DNA of 64,000 bases from Kitasatospora indigofera (lineage in GTDB: Bacteria > Actinomycetota > Actinomycetes > Streptomycetales > Streptomycetaceae), in contig NZ_BNBO01000016.1 in the NCBI RefSeq assembly GCF_014655955.1, positions 1 to 64,000 on the forward strand, in the 5' to 3' direction. The position numbers and the translations under genes were made by a program. Every line of letters starts with the position of its first letter. Position 1 is the first letter of the stretch. The notes beneath the pieces are model-generated. The model had not been told where the DNA came from. It was given only the letters and a program-made list of their open reading frames with translations, and did not search any database. Of the stretch, positions 49,992 to 59,147 are shown in pieces.

Positions 49992-50993
49992 ATGAGCCAC
50001 CCCTCGCCGCACCCGCAGCACGACGTCCACCAGCACGACGTTCACCCGCACGACGTTCACCCGCACGGTGACCAGCACCAGGGCCACGACGGCCGTCCGC
50101 ACCAGCAGGAGGGTCACCAGCAGGACGGTCACCGGCACGAAGGTCACCAGCACGGCGGTCACCAGCACCAGGGCCCCGAGGGCGACACCCACGACCAGAC
50201 GGAGCTGCTCGACCTGGACGCCGAGGTGCTCGCCGAGCACACCGCGTCCGTCATCGCCTGGCTCCCGGTGGGGCCCGGCCCCCGCCGGATCGTCGACCTG
50301 GGCTGCGGGACCGGGGCCGGCACCCTCGCCCTGGCCGAGCGCTTCCCGGCGGCCGGGCTGACGGCCGTCGACTCCTCCGCCGTCCACCTGGAGCGCCTGC
50401 GGGAGAAGGCGGCCGCGATCGGCGCGGCCGACCGGGTGCGCCTGGTCGAGGCCGACCTGGACGCGCCGGACTGGCCCGACCTCGGCAGGCCCGAGCTGGT
50501 CTGGGCCTCGGCCTCGATGCACCACATGGCCGACCCCGACCGCACCCTGCGACAGGTCCACGAACTGCTGGCACCGGGCGGGCTGTTCGCCGTCGTCGAG
50601 CTGGCCGGGTTCCCCCGGTTCCTGCCCGGGGACGCCCCGGCGGACGCCCCCGGCCTGGAGGAGCGCTGCCACGCCGCGCTCGACCGCCACCACGCCGAGC
50701 AGCTGCCCCACCGGGGCGCCGACTGGGGGACCTTGCTGCGGAAGGCGGGCTTCACCGTGGAGGGTGAACGCACCATCACCGTCGACATCGCCGCACCCCG
50801 CGCCGACGCGGTCGGCCGCTACGCCCTCAGCAGCCTGCGCCGGATGCGCGGCGGCATCGAATCGGAGCTCTCGCCGGCCGACCTCGCCGCGCTGGACCGG
50901 CTGCTCGACACCGACGGCCCGCACAGCATCCTGCGCCGCGACGACCTGAGCGTGCGGACCGAGCGCACCGTGTGGGCCGCCCGCCGGGCCTGA
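49992..50993 (+). CDS. SAM-dependent methyltransferase with a long His-rich N-terminus
   Basis: A 333-residue protein. The first 67 residues contain 20 histidines in repeats such as HDVHPHDVHPH and HQHGGHQH, clearly a metal-binding-type segment. The rest is a class I methyltransferase: IVDLGCGTGAGTLALAERFP (motif I, about 98-117), VDSS acidic residue, WASASMHHMADPDRTLRQ, LLAPGGLFAVVE. The His block lies in the same frame directly before a conserved AEVLAEHTASVIAWLP lead-in. There is no good ribosome binding site; the mRNA may start at or near the ATG. Substrate unknown; metal dependence or metal delivery is suggested. Confidence 0.88.
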   Translation: MSHPSPHPQHDVHQHDVHPHDVHPHGDQHQGHDGRPHQQEGHQQDGHRHEGHQHGGHQHQGPEGDTHDQTELLDLDAEVLAEHTASVIAWLPVGPGPRRIVDLGCGTGAGTLALAERFPAAGLTAVDSSAVHLERLREKAAAIGAADRVRLVEADLDAPDWPDLGRPELVWASASMHHMADPDRTLRQVHELLAPGGLFAVVELAGFPRFLPGDAPADAPGLEERCHAALDRHHAEQLPHRGADWGTLLRKAGFTVEGERTITVDIAAPRADAVGRYALSSLRRMRGGIESELSPADLAALDRLLDTDGPHSILRRDDLSVRTERTVWAARRA

Positions 50994-51017
50994 CCCCCGC
51001 CGCTCCGAGGGGTGGCC

Positions 51018-51047
51018 ACGACGGCCGGCTCCTCGGCCGGCCGTCGT
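51018..51047 (+). terminator. Terminator of the methyltransferase gene
   Basis: 12-bp perfect inverted repeat (51018-51029 and 51036-51047), 25 bases after the stop codon. Confidence 0.65.
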
Positions 51048-51079
51048 GCGGACCTCCGCGACCAGCCCGGACGGGACGT

Positions 51080-51109
51080 CCGGGGGCACCCCGGCCGAGG
51101 TGCCCCCGG
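51080..51109 (-). terminator. Terminator of the acyl-CoA dehydrogenase gene
   Basis: 11-bp arms (51080-51090 and 51099-51109), about 45 bases beyond the stop codon of the minus-strand gene. Confidence 0.6.
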
Positions 51110-51154
51110 CCCCGCCGGGCCGGAACGCGGCAACGACGCCGCCCCGGGCGACCG

Positions 51155-52333
51155 TCAGACGAAGGCGCCGATCCCGGTCACCGCCCGGCCGACGATCAGG
51201 GTGTTGATCTCCCTGGTCCCCTCGTACGAGTAGAGCGCCTCGGCGTCGGCGACGAAGCGCCCGATGCTGTAGTCCAGCACGATCCCGTTGCCGGCCAGCA
51301 GCTCCCGGCCCCAGCCGACGGTCTCCCGCATCCGGGTCGTGCAGTAGGCCTTGGCCAGTGCCGAGTGCTCGTCGCGGAACGTGCCGGCGTCCTCCAGCTG
51401 GGCCAGCCGGGTGACCATGCCCAGGCAGGAGGTGGCGTTGCCGAGCATCCGCACCAGGAGGTCCTGGACGAGCTGGAAGCGGGCGACCGGGCCACCGAAC
51501 TGCCGGCGCTCCAGGGTGTGGTCCAGGGCGATCCGGTAGGCGCCGAGCATCACCCCGATGGCCTCCCAGGCCACCCCGCTGCGGGTGCGGCGCAGCACGG
51601 CGGCGGTGTCCCGGAAGCCCTCGGCCAGTTGAAGCCGGTCGCGCTCCGGGACCCGGCAGTCCGTCAGGACGATGTCGGCGTTCTCGACCGTCCGCAGGGC
51701 GATCTTGTTCTCGATCCGGGTGGCCGCGAACCCCTCGTTGCCGCCCTCCACGACGAAGCCCAGCACCTGGTCCGTCTCCTCGTCGCGGGCCCAGACCACC
51801 ACGAGGTCGGCGAAGGTGGCGTTGCCGATCCACCGCTTGGCGCCGTTGAGCACCCAGGTGTCGCCCTCGCGGCGGGCGGTGGTGCGCAGCCCCGCCGCGA
51901 CGTCGGAGCCGCCCTGCGGTTCGGTGAGGGCGAAGGCGCCGATCTGCTCCATCCGCCCCATCGCCGGCAGCCACCGGCTGCGCTGCTCCGGCGATCCGCA
52001 GCGGGCGATGCTGCCCATGGCCAGGCCGGAGTGCACCCCGTAGAAGGTGGCCATCGAGGCGTCGACCCGGGCCATCTCCAGGGCGATGAAGCCGTTCAGC
52101 ATGCTGCTGGCGGGCTCACCGCCGCACTCCGGGTAGGGCAGGCCGGCGATGCCCAGTTCGGCGTAGCGGGGGATCAGGTGGTGCGGGAAGGCCGCCCGGC
52201 CCCACCAGGTGTCCGCGTGCGGCGCCACCTCGGCGCTCAGGAAGTCGCGCAGGCGCCCCAGCACCTCGCTCTCGGCGGGGGAGAGCAACTCCTCGAACCG
52301 GTAGAGATCCTCGGCCGGCATGTCCTGCGGCAT
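51155..52333 (-). CDS. Acyl-CoA dehydrogenase (glutaryl-CoA dehydrogenase-like)
   Basis: A 392-residue flavoenzyme. AFALTEPQGGSDVAAGLRTTA (FAD/substrate loop), WVLNGAKRWIGNA, RRQFGGPVARFQLVQDLL and the C-terminal YSYEGTREINTLIVGRAVTG are standard. The catalytic base position in the YEGT segment is Glu371, as in glutaryl-CoA and related dehydrogenases. It oxidises an acyl-CoA to the 2-enoyl-CoA and passes electrons to ETF. GGGAGGAG lies before the ATG. It is not in an operon with other beta-oxidation genes. Confidence 0.93.
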   Translation of the reverse strand: MPQDMPAEDLYRFEELLSPAESEVLGRLRDFLSAEVAPHADTWWGRAAFPHHLIPRYAELGIAGLPYPECGGEPASSMLNGFIALEMARVDASMATFYGVHSGLAMGSIARCGSPEQRSRWLPAMGRMEQIGAFALTEPQGGSDVAAGLRTTARREGDTWVLNGAKRWIGNATFADLVVVWARDEETDQVLGFVVEGGNEGFAATRIENKIALRTVENADIVLTDCRVPERDRLQLAEGFRDTAAVLRRTRSGVAWEAIGVMLGAYRIALDHTLERRQFGGPVARFQLVQDLLVRMLGNATSCLGMVTRLAQLEDAGTFRDEHSALAKAYCTTRMRETVGWGRELLAGNGIVLDYSIGRFVADAEALYSYEGTREINTLIVGRAVTGIGAFV

Positions 52334-52489
52334 CGCCGCTCCTCCCTGTTGGCGGTGGTTCCACCCTGGCGGACCGCCTACCCGGAGGCGTGCGGGCCAC
52401 GCCGCCGTGGGGCACGCGAGGACGCGGGCCCCGGCGTCCGCCCGCCGCGCCTTCCCCCGCCCCGGCCCGCGCCCCTGCTCCCGGCCGGT

Positions 52490-55387
52490 TCAGCCGCCGC
52501 CGCCCGCCCCCGTCGCGTCCCTGACCTGGTCGCGCCGCAGGCCCAGCTTCTTCAGGGTGTTGGCGACGTGGTGCTCGGCGGTGCGGGTGGAGAGCCCCAG
52601 GACGCGGGCGATCGCCTGGTTGCCGGCGCCGGTCGCCAGCAGCTCGGCGACCTGACGCTCCCGGGGGGACAGCTCCGGCCCGTAGCTGTGGCGGCGGCCC
52701 GGATCGGGGCTCCGGACCCCGGTCCCGCGCAGTGCCTGCCGGCACCGTGCCGCGTCGGCGGTGGCGCCGAGCCGGCTGAACACGTCGAGGGCCTGCCGGA
52801 GACGGTGGCCCGCCTCGCCGGGGTCGTGGGCGAGCCGGAGGCAGCCGGCCTGCTCCGCGACGCGGGCGGCGATGTGGACCCGGCCCAGCGCCTCGTACCG
52901 GGCCTGGGCCCGCGTCAGGTGGGTCAGGGCGGCCACGGGGTCGGTCGCGGCGGTGGTCATGCCGCGGCACCAGAGCACCTCCGCGGCCGCCGCCGGGGCG
53001 TCGCGGCCCTCGATCCCGGTGGCCGCCTCGTCGGTCAGCCGCTCGGCCTCCGCCGGCAGGCCGCAGGCCAGGGCCGCCTGCACGGCGGTCGGCGTCAGGT
53101 CGTGGGCCCTGACCCAGACGCCCTTGTGCCGGCGGGCCGCCAGCGGCCGCCGCAGCCGCTCCCAGGCCGCTTCCGGGTCGCCCTCCAGCAGGTCGATCCG
53201 GCCCAGCAGGGTGACTCCCGCCTGGCCGACGTCCCAGCTGGCGTTCTCCTCGTCGGTCGTGGTGAACGTCGCCAGGTGCTGCCGGGCGGCGGCCCAGGAC
53301 CCGCGGGCCACCTCCAGGGCCGCCCGGACCATCAGCGCGGCGATCCTGAACTTGGTGCCCTCGGCCGTCTGCGGCAGGACCGCCGCGAGCCGGTCGTCCA
53401 GGCCGGCCCACTGCCCCTCGGCGAGGTCGAGACGGAGCCGGATCACCGCGCAGCCCTGTTCGATGACCTGGTAGCCGGTGCGGCGGGCCGTCTCCTCGGC
53501 CTCGTCGTGCAGGGCGCGGGCCCGGTCGTTGCCGCGCAGCATCGCCCCGTACGCGGCGTTGTAGAGCGCCCGGGCGCACTCGCGCTGGACGGCGCGGTCG
53601 GGGCTGCTGCGCGGCAGCTCCGCCAGGAGTTGGCCGGCCCTGGCGTCACCGGTCATGCCCATCAGCGTGATCCGGTTGGTCAGGACGGTCGCCCGGGCCA
53701 GCGGGTCGTCGCTCCGGGCGACGGTGCGTACGGCTTCGGCCATCAGGGCCTGGTCCTCCGCGGTGGTGCTGATCCGCGAGCCGCGGCCGGAGACCATGCT
53801 GAGCGCCGACATGGCGACGGCGGCCAGTCCGGGCCGGTCCGCCAGCTCGGTGATCGCCTGCTGCATCTGTGCGACGCTGTGGCTCCGGTCGGCGCTGCTG
53901 TCCACCAGGGCGCGGCTGAGGTTGAAGCGGATCTCGCCGCGGACCACGACGGGCAGCGCCGGGTCGGCGATGATCCGGCCCAGGATCGCCGTGCTGGTCG
54001 AGGAATCGGCGCGGTACATGGCGATCCGGCTGAGTTCGAGGGCGGTGCGGGCCCGCTCCCCGGACGGCAGGGCGGCCTCGGCGAGGAGTTGCTGCAGGAG
54101 TTCGGCGGCGACCCCGTCGTCACCCACCGCGACCGCGTGGTCGGCGGCGGCCCGGGCGGTGGGCAGCCAGGCGGTGACGTCCCCGAGCCGGCGGGTGTGG
54201 TGGGCGATCTGGACCAGTGCGGGTGTCTGCCGGCCGGTCAGCGCCTCGATGGCGCGGACGTGCAGCCGGCGGCGGCGCGGGCCGGGTATCCGCTCGTACA
54301 CGGCCTGACGGGCCAGCACGTGGCGGAACCCGTAGCGGCCGGGGCCGCGTTCGACCAGGACGTCGGCCAGCAGGGCCGCGGTCAGCGCCTCTTCCGCCTG
54401 CTCGTCCTCCAGCCCGGCCAGCAGCGCGAGTTGCTCCTCGCTGGTCGGCACCGCGAGCACCGCGGCGGCCTCGACCACCGCGACCGCACCCGGGTCGAGC
54501 ACCGCCACCCGGCTGTTCACCGCCTCCTGCAGGGCGCGCGGCACCCCCGCCTCCTCCAGCAGCCAGGAGGTGCCGGTGCGGGCGCCGTCCTCCACCCGGT
54601 CCACCCGGTCGGCGAGCACCAGCAGGTCCTCCTCGGCGGCCAGCGGGAGCCCGCCGCTGCGTTCGAAGAGCTTGCGGCCGATCCGGGAGGCGGCGGCCGG
54701 GCCGATCGCCGAGGCTGCGAGCTCGCGCACCTGCTCCTCGGTCAGCGGGGCGAGGGTGATCTCGGTGCCGCCGACGCCGACCGGCCGCCGGTACGGCACG
54801 CCGAGCACGTTGCGGGCCCCCGACAGGTCGTGCGCACGGTAGGTGAGCACCAGGCGCAGGCCCTTGGGCGGGTTCCGGGCGAGCAGCAGGAGGAGGTCCC
54901 TGGTCGCGTCGTCCGCCCAGTGCAGGTCCTCCACCACCAGGACGACCGGGCCCAGCGAGCCCAGCAGGTCCTGCACCGCCCGCATCAGCTGCTGCGGCCC
55001 GGCCCCGGGCCCGTCCGTCCCCTCCGGCAGCCGCCCGGCGAGTTCCGGCAGGTAGGGGTGGAGCGCCGCGGTCGCGGGGCTGAGGCGCGTTCCGGGGCCG
55101 AACAGGGCGTGCGCGTCGCGCAGCGCGTCGATGACCGGCCCGAAGGGCAGCGGTTCGCGCAGCGGATGGCACCAGCCCCGCAGGACCACCAGTCCTTCGT
55201 CGTCCAGCCGTGCGGCGGCCTCCCTGAGCAGCCGGGACTTGCCCACACCGGCCTCGCCCTCGACGAGGACCACCGCCGGACCGTCACGCAGAGTCGCCGT
55301 GAGAGTACGCAGCTCTCCGCCGCGTCCGACGAACGCGAAACCCGCACGGCGGCCCGCCCCCGGCCCGCCGACCCACTCACCTGGCAC
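52490..55387 (-). CDS. LAL-type LuxR regulator (tandem copy A)
   Basis: A 965-residue regulator. VGRGGEL lead-in, Walker A EGEAGVGKSR (about 43-52), Walker B VLVVEDLHWADD, long helical middle region and a C-terminal LuxR helix-turn-helix (LSPRERQVAELLATGAGNQAIARVLGLSTRTAEHHVANTLKKLGL). GTG start with GAGGGTGAG upstream. It is strongly similar along its whole length to the gene directly upstream (55487-58375), so the two arose by tandem duplication. 99 bases separate them. Targets unknown. Confidence 0.92.
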   Translation of the reverse strand: MPGEWVGGPGAGRRAGFAFVGRGGELRTLTATLRDGPAVVLVEGEAGVGKSRLLREAAARLDDEGLVVLRGWCHPLREPLPFGPVIDALRDAHALFGPGTRLSPATAALHPYLPELAGRLPEGTDGPGAGPQQLMRAVQDLLGSLGPVVLVVEDLHWADDATRDLLLLLARNPPKGLRLVLTYRAHDLSGARNVLGVPYRRPVGVGGTEITLAPLTEEQVRELAASAIGPAAASRIGRKLFERSGGLPLAAEEDLLVLADRVDRVEDGARTGTSWLLEEAGVPRALQEAVNSRVAVLDPGAVAVVEAAAVLAVPTSEEQLALLAGLEDEQAEEALTAALLADVLVERGPGRYGFRHVLARQAVYERIPGPRRRRLHVRAIEALTGRQTPALVQIAHHTRRLGDVTAWLPTARAAADHAVAVGDDGVAAELLQQLLAEAALPSGERARTALELSRIAMYRADSSTSTAILGRIIADPALPVVVRGEIRFNLSRALVDSSADRSHSVAQMQQAITELADRPGLAAVAMSALSMVSGRGSRISTTAEDQALMAEAVRTVARSDDPLARATVLTNRITLMGMTGDARAGQLLAELPRSSPDRAVQRECARALYNAAYGAMLRGNDRARALHDEAEETARRTGYQVIEQGCAVIRLRLDLAEGQWAGLDDRLAAVLPQTAEGTKFRIAALMVRAALEVARGSWAAARQHLATFTTTDEENASWDVGQAGVTLLGRIDLLEGDPEAAWERLRRPLAARRHKGVWVRAHDLTPTAVQAALACGLPAEAERLTDEAATGIEGRDAPAAAAEVLWCRGMTTAATDPVAALTHLTRAQARYEALGRVHIAARVAEQAGCLRLAHDPGEAGHRLRQALDVFSRLGATADAARCRQALRGTGVRSPDPGRRHSYGPELSPRERQVAELLATGAGNQAIARVLGLSTRTAEHHVANTLKKLGLRRDQVRDATGAGGGG

Positions 55388-55486
55388 GTCTCACCCTCTT
55401 GACCTGATCGACCGGCGGAACCGACCTCTCCACGCTACTCTGCGTCGCGGCGGTCCCGGTCACTCCACGTAGGCCTCCGGGTGGGC

Positions 55487-58375
55487 TCAGAGGCCGGGGT
55501 CACCGCCGGCGCGGATCGCCTCGCCGACCCGTGCGCGGGTGACGCCGAGTTTCTTGAGCGCGTTGGCGACGTGGTGCTCGACGGTGCGCGGGGAGAGCCC
55601 GAGGGTACGGGCGATCTCCTGGTTGCCGGCGCCGGTGGCGAGCAGGGTGGCGACCTGACGCTCCCGGGGGGAGAGGTCCGCGCCGTAGGTGCGACGGCCG
55701 CGCGGTTCGGGACGGAGCTGCCCGCCGGCGCGCAGGGCCTGGCGGCAGCGGGCCGCGTCGGCGGTGGCGTCGAGCCGGGTGAAGACGTCGAGGGCCTGCT
55801 GGAGACGGCGGGCGCCCCGCCCGGGGTTGTCGGTGAGCTGGAGGCGTCCGGCCTGTTCGGAGAGGAGGGCCGCGGTGTACGCCCGGCCGATGGCCTCGTA
55901 CCGGATCCGGGCCTGCTCCAGCAGGTCGAAAGCGGCCCCGGGGTCGGAGCGGGCGGCCAGCAGGCCTCTGCACCAGAGGATCTCGGCCTCGGCCCCGGGA
56001 CTGTCCTGGCCCTCGATCCCGGCGGCGGCCTCGTCGGTCAGGCGTGCGGCCTCCTCGGACAGGCCGCAGGCGAGCGCGGCCTGCACCGCGGTCGGCACCA
56101 GCTCGGTCGCCCACCCCCAGCCGCCCTTGTGGCGTCTGACCGCGAGCGGCCCCTGCAGCCGCTGCCAGGCCCGGCGGGGCTCGTCCTCCAGCAGGTCGAT
56201 GCGGGCGAGGACGGGGACGCCCTGCTGGCCGAGCTGCCAGTAGGTGTGGCTCTCGTCGCCGGTGTCGAACGGTGCGAGATCTTCGCGGGCCCGGGCCCAC
56301 CGGCCGCGCGCCACGTTCAGCATGGCCCGCACCATCACCGTCTCGGTCTGGAAGCCGCTGCCGTCGGACGTCTCCGGGATCATCGACTCGAACCGCTCGT
56401 CCAGGCCCTCCCAGCGCCCCGCACCGAAGTCCAGCCTGAGCCGGATCACGTCACAGCCGTGCGCGAACAGCTTGTAGCCGGTGGACCGGGTCAGTTCGCG
56501 GGCCTCGTGCAGCGGGGCGCGGGCCCGGTCGTCCTGGCCGAACACGAAGGCGGCGTCGGCGAGATTGTGCAACGCCCGGGCCACCTGGCGCAGGACGTCC
56601 CGGTCCGGACTCTCCCGGGGCAGGTCAGCCGCGAGGTCCCAGGCCTGCCGGTCACCGGAAACCGCCAGCAGGGTGATCCGCAGGGCCAGCACCGTCGCGT
56701 GGGCCAGCGGATCGTCGCTGCGGGCGACGATCCGCACGGCCCGGTCCATCATCTCGCGGTCCTGTACGAGGGTGGTGTCGGCGCGATGGCCCATGCTGAG
56801 GGCGGCCATCGCGCCGGCGGCCAGGCCGGGCCTGCTCTCCAGCTCGGTGATGGCGCGTTCCAGCTCCTCCATCTGCCGGACCCGGTCGGTGCTGGTGTTC
56901 ATCAGGGTGCGGGCGAGGTTGAGGCGGATCTCGCCGCGGACGGGGGTGGGCAGCGCCGGGTCGGCGATGATGCGGCTCAGGAGCGCCGTGCTGGCCACCG
57001 AGTCGGCGCTCCAGAACGCGACGTTGCTCAGGGTGAGGGCGGTCCGGGCGCGGTCCTCCGGGGGAAGCGCGGGTTCGGCGAGGAGTTGCTGCAGGAGTTC
57101 GGCGGCGACGCCGTCGTCGCCGACGGCGACCGCGTGGTCGGCCGCGGCCAGCGCCCTGGGCAGCCAGGCGGTGATGTCACCGAGCTGGCGGGCGTGGTGG
57201 GCGATCTGCACCAGTGCCAGGGTGTCCTGCCCGGAGAGTGCCTCGATGGCGCGGACGTGCAGCCGGCGCCGCCGCGGGCCGACAATCCGCTCGTACACGG
57301 CCCGCCGGGCCAGCACGTGGCGGAACCCGTACCGGCCGGGGCCGCGTTCGACCAGCACGTCGGCCACCAGGGCCGCCGTGAGCGCCTGCTCGGCCTGCTC
57401 CTCCTCCAGCCCGGTCAGCAGTGCCAGTTGCTCCTCGCTGGCGGGCACGGCCAGCACGGCGGCGGCCTGCACCACCGCGACCGCACCCGGGTCGAGCACC
57501 GCGACCCGGCTGTTCACCGCCTCCTGCAGGGCGCGCGGCACCGCGGCGTCCTTCAATGCCGAGCCCTTGCCACCGCCGAGGGCGGCCTGGTCGGCGAGCA
57601 CCAGCAGGTCCTCCTCGGCGGCGAGCGGCAGCCCGCCGCTGCGCTCGAACAACTCCCGGCCGAGCCGGGCGGCGGCGGCCGGGCCGATCGCCGAGGCGGC
57701 GAGTTCGCGCACCTGCTTCTCGGCCAGCGGGGTCAGGGCGATCTCGGTGCCGCCGACCCCGACCGGCCGCCGGTACGGCGAGCCCAGGACGTTGCGGGCG
57801 CCCGGCAGGTCCTCCCGGCGGTAGGTCAGTGCCATCCGCAGCTGCTGGGGCGGGTTCCGGGCGAGCAGCAGCAGCAGGTCCCTGGTCGCCTCGTCCGCCC
57901 AGTGCAGGTCCTCCACCATCAGCACGACCGGGCCGAGGGAGCCCAGCAGGTCGTGCACCGCCCGCATCAGCTGCTGCTGTCGTGGCTGGGCGCCGATCTC
58001 CGGGCCGGGTGCGGGGAACCGTTCGGCGAGTTCCGGGATGTGCGGTGCGAGGTGGGCCGTCGCGGGGCTGAACCGTGCCCCGGGGCCGAACAGGGCGTGC
58101 GCGTCGCGCAGCGCGTCGACGACCGGCCCGAACGGCAGCGGCTCGCGCAGCGGATGGCACCAGCCGCGCAGCACGGCCAGCCCCTGGCCCTCCAGCCGCG
58201 CGGCGGCCTCCCGCAGCAGCCGGGACTTGCCCAGCCCGGCCTCGCCCTCGACGAAGACCACGGCCGGACCCTCCAGCAGGCCGTTCACCAGCGAGCGCAG
58301 TTCGGGCTCGCGGCCCACGAACGCGAAACCCGCGCGGCGACCGGAACCGGTCCCGCCGACCGACAGATCTGCCAT
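55487..58375 (-). CDS. LAL-type LuxR regulator (tandem copy B)
   Basis: A 962-residue paralogue of the downstream gene. Walker A EGEAGLGKSR, Walker B VVLMVEDLHWADE, and C-terminal helix-turn-helix LSPRERQVATLLATGAGNQEIARTLGLSPRTVEHHVANALKKLGV. The ATG at 58375 is preferred over a GTG 60 bases earlier because the two paralogues then have the same N-terminal length up to GRRAGFAFVGR; its ribosome binding site (AAGG) is weak. Divergence is spread across the TPR-like middle, while the ATPase and DNA-binding ends remain close. Confidence 0.92.
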   Translation of the reverse strand: MADLSVGGTGSGRRAGFAFVGREPELRSLVNGLLEGPAVVFVEGEAGLGKSRLLREAAARLEGQGLAVLRGWCHPLREPLPFGPVVDALRDAHALFGPGARFSPATAHLAPHIPELAERFPAPGPEIGAQPRQQQLMRAVHDLLGSLGPVVLMVEDLHWADEATRDLLLLLARNPPQQLRMALTYRREDLPGARNVLGSPYRRPVGVGGTEIALTPLAEKQVRELAASAIGPAAAARLGRELFERSGGLPLAAEEDLLVLADQAALGGGKGSALKDAAVPRALQEAVNSRVAVLDPGAVAVVQAAAVLAVPASEEQLALLTGLEEEQAEQALTAALVADVLVERGPGRYGFRHVLARRAVYERIVGPRRRRLHVRAIEALSGQDTLALVQIAHHARQLGDITAWLPRALAAADHAVAVGDDGVAAELLQQLLAEPALPPEDRARTALTLSNVAFWSADSVASTALLSRIIADPALPTPVRGEIRLNLARTLMNTSTDRVRQMEELERAITELESRPGLAAGAMAALSMGHRADTTLVQDREMMDRAVRIVARSDDPLAHATVLALRITLLAVSGDRQAWDLAADLPRESPDRDVLRQVARALHNLADAAFVFGQDDRARAPLHEARELTRSTGYKLFAHGCDVIRLRLDFGAGRWEGLDERFESMIPETSDGSGFQTETVMVRAMLNVARGRWARAREDLAPFDTGDESHTYWQLGQQGVPVLARIDLLEDEPRRAWQRLQGPLAVRRHKGGWGWATELVPTAVQAALACGLSEEAARLTDEAAAGIEGQDSPGAEAEILWCRGLLAARSDPGAAFDLLEQARIRYEAIGRAYTAALLSEQAGRLQLTDNPGRGARRLQQALDVFTRLDATADAARCRQALRAGGQLRPEPRGRRTYGADLSPRERQVATLLATGAGNQEIARTLGLSPRTVEHHVANALKKLGVTRARVGEAIRAGGDPGL

Positions 58376-58549
58376 GGCAACCTTGGGGACGAATTCAGCA
58401 TCCGGTGAAACGGATCTCCATGCTATCCCGCCCACCGGCCCTCATTCGGGCCCGGCCTGCCCTGCGGGGGCCGGCCGGCGCGGACCCGGCGGACGCCCGG
58501 GTGGCCGCCTGCGGGACCCGCAGGGTGTCGGCGTTCGGGGTCCGTCCAC

Positions 58550-58930
58550 CTAGAGGCTGAGCAGGCCGACGACGTGGCCGTCGTGGTCCACCACCGGCCA
58601 CAGCTCCAGGCCGCGGGAACGCATGGCGGCGGCCGCCTCACCGGCCGGCATGTCGGCGGTGGCGTACGGCGCGCGGTCGAGGACGACGTCCCGGATCGGG
58701 GTGCGCTCGGTGTACCAGGACCTGGCCTGGAACGGCGCGAGGTGCAGGCGGGTCAGCAGACCGGCGCAGCGGCCGTCCTCGTCACGGACCAGCAGGTGGT
58801 CTGCTCCGGAGCTCTGCAGGATGTCCATCGCGGTGTCGACCATGATGTCGTCGCTGATCTGCAGCTCGGGGCCGGTCATCCGGTCGCCGACCGTGGCCGC
58901 GGTCACGGGGGGTTCGAGGGTGAGGGTCAT
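58550..58930 (-). CDS. CBS-domain-pair protein
   Basis: A 126-residue protein consisting of two CBS motifs: VGDRMTGPELQISDDIMVDTAMDILQSSGADHLLVRDEDGRCAGLLT, and IRDVVLDRAPYATADMPAGEAAAAMRSRGLELWPVVDHDGHVVGLLSL. A CBS pair (Bateman module) binds adenine nucleotides and senses energy state. It is stand-alone, without a fused enzyme. AAGGAG lies 8 nt before the ATG. Stress or dormancy-related expression is common for such proteins but not shown here. Confidence 0.88.
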   Translation of the reverse strand: MTLTLEPPVTAATVGDRMTGPELQISDDIMVDTAMDILQSSGADHLLVRDEDGRCAGLLTRLHLAPFQARSWYTERTPIRDVVLDRAPYATADMPAGEAAAAMRSRGLELWPVVDHDGHVVGLLSL

Positions 58931-58982
58931 GGGCGGACTCCTTCGCGGGTCTTCCGCCGGTGCCGGCGGTCGTCGGGGCCTG

Positions 58983-59050
58983 GCGGTGGTGCCGTCCTGC
59001 GGTGGTGCGCGATGCGGTGGTGCCGTCCTGCGGTGGTGCGTTGTGCGGTG
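58983..59050. repeat. Tandem 31-bp duplication
   Basis: A 31-bp unit starting GCGGTGGTGCCGTCC occurs at 58983-59013 and 59014-59044, differing only in the last bases, with a partial third copy to 59050. Each unit itself contains GCGGTGGTGC twice. It lies upstream of the CBS gene and downstream of the helicase gene. Confidence 0.7.
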
Positions 59051-59147
59051 TCCGCCGGGGCGGGCCCCGGTCGCGGCCGCCCAGGGGTGAGCCGGGTGGG
59101 CCGGGTGGGGCCCGGACCGTGGCGGTCCGGGCCCCACCCGCCGTCCG

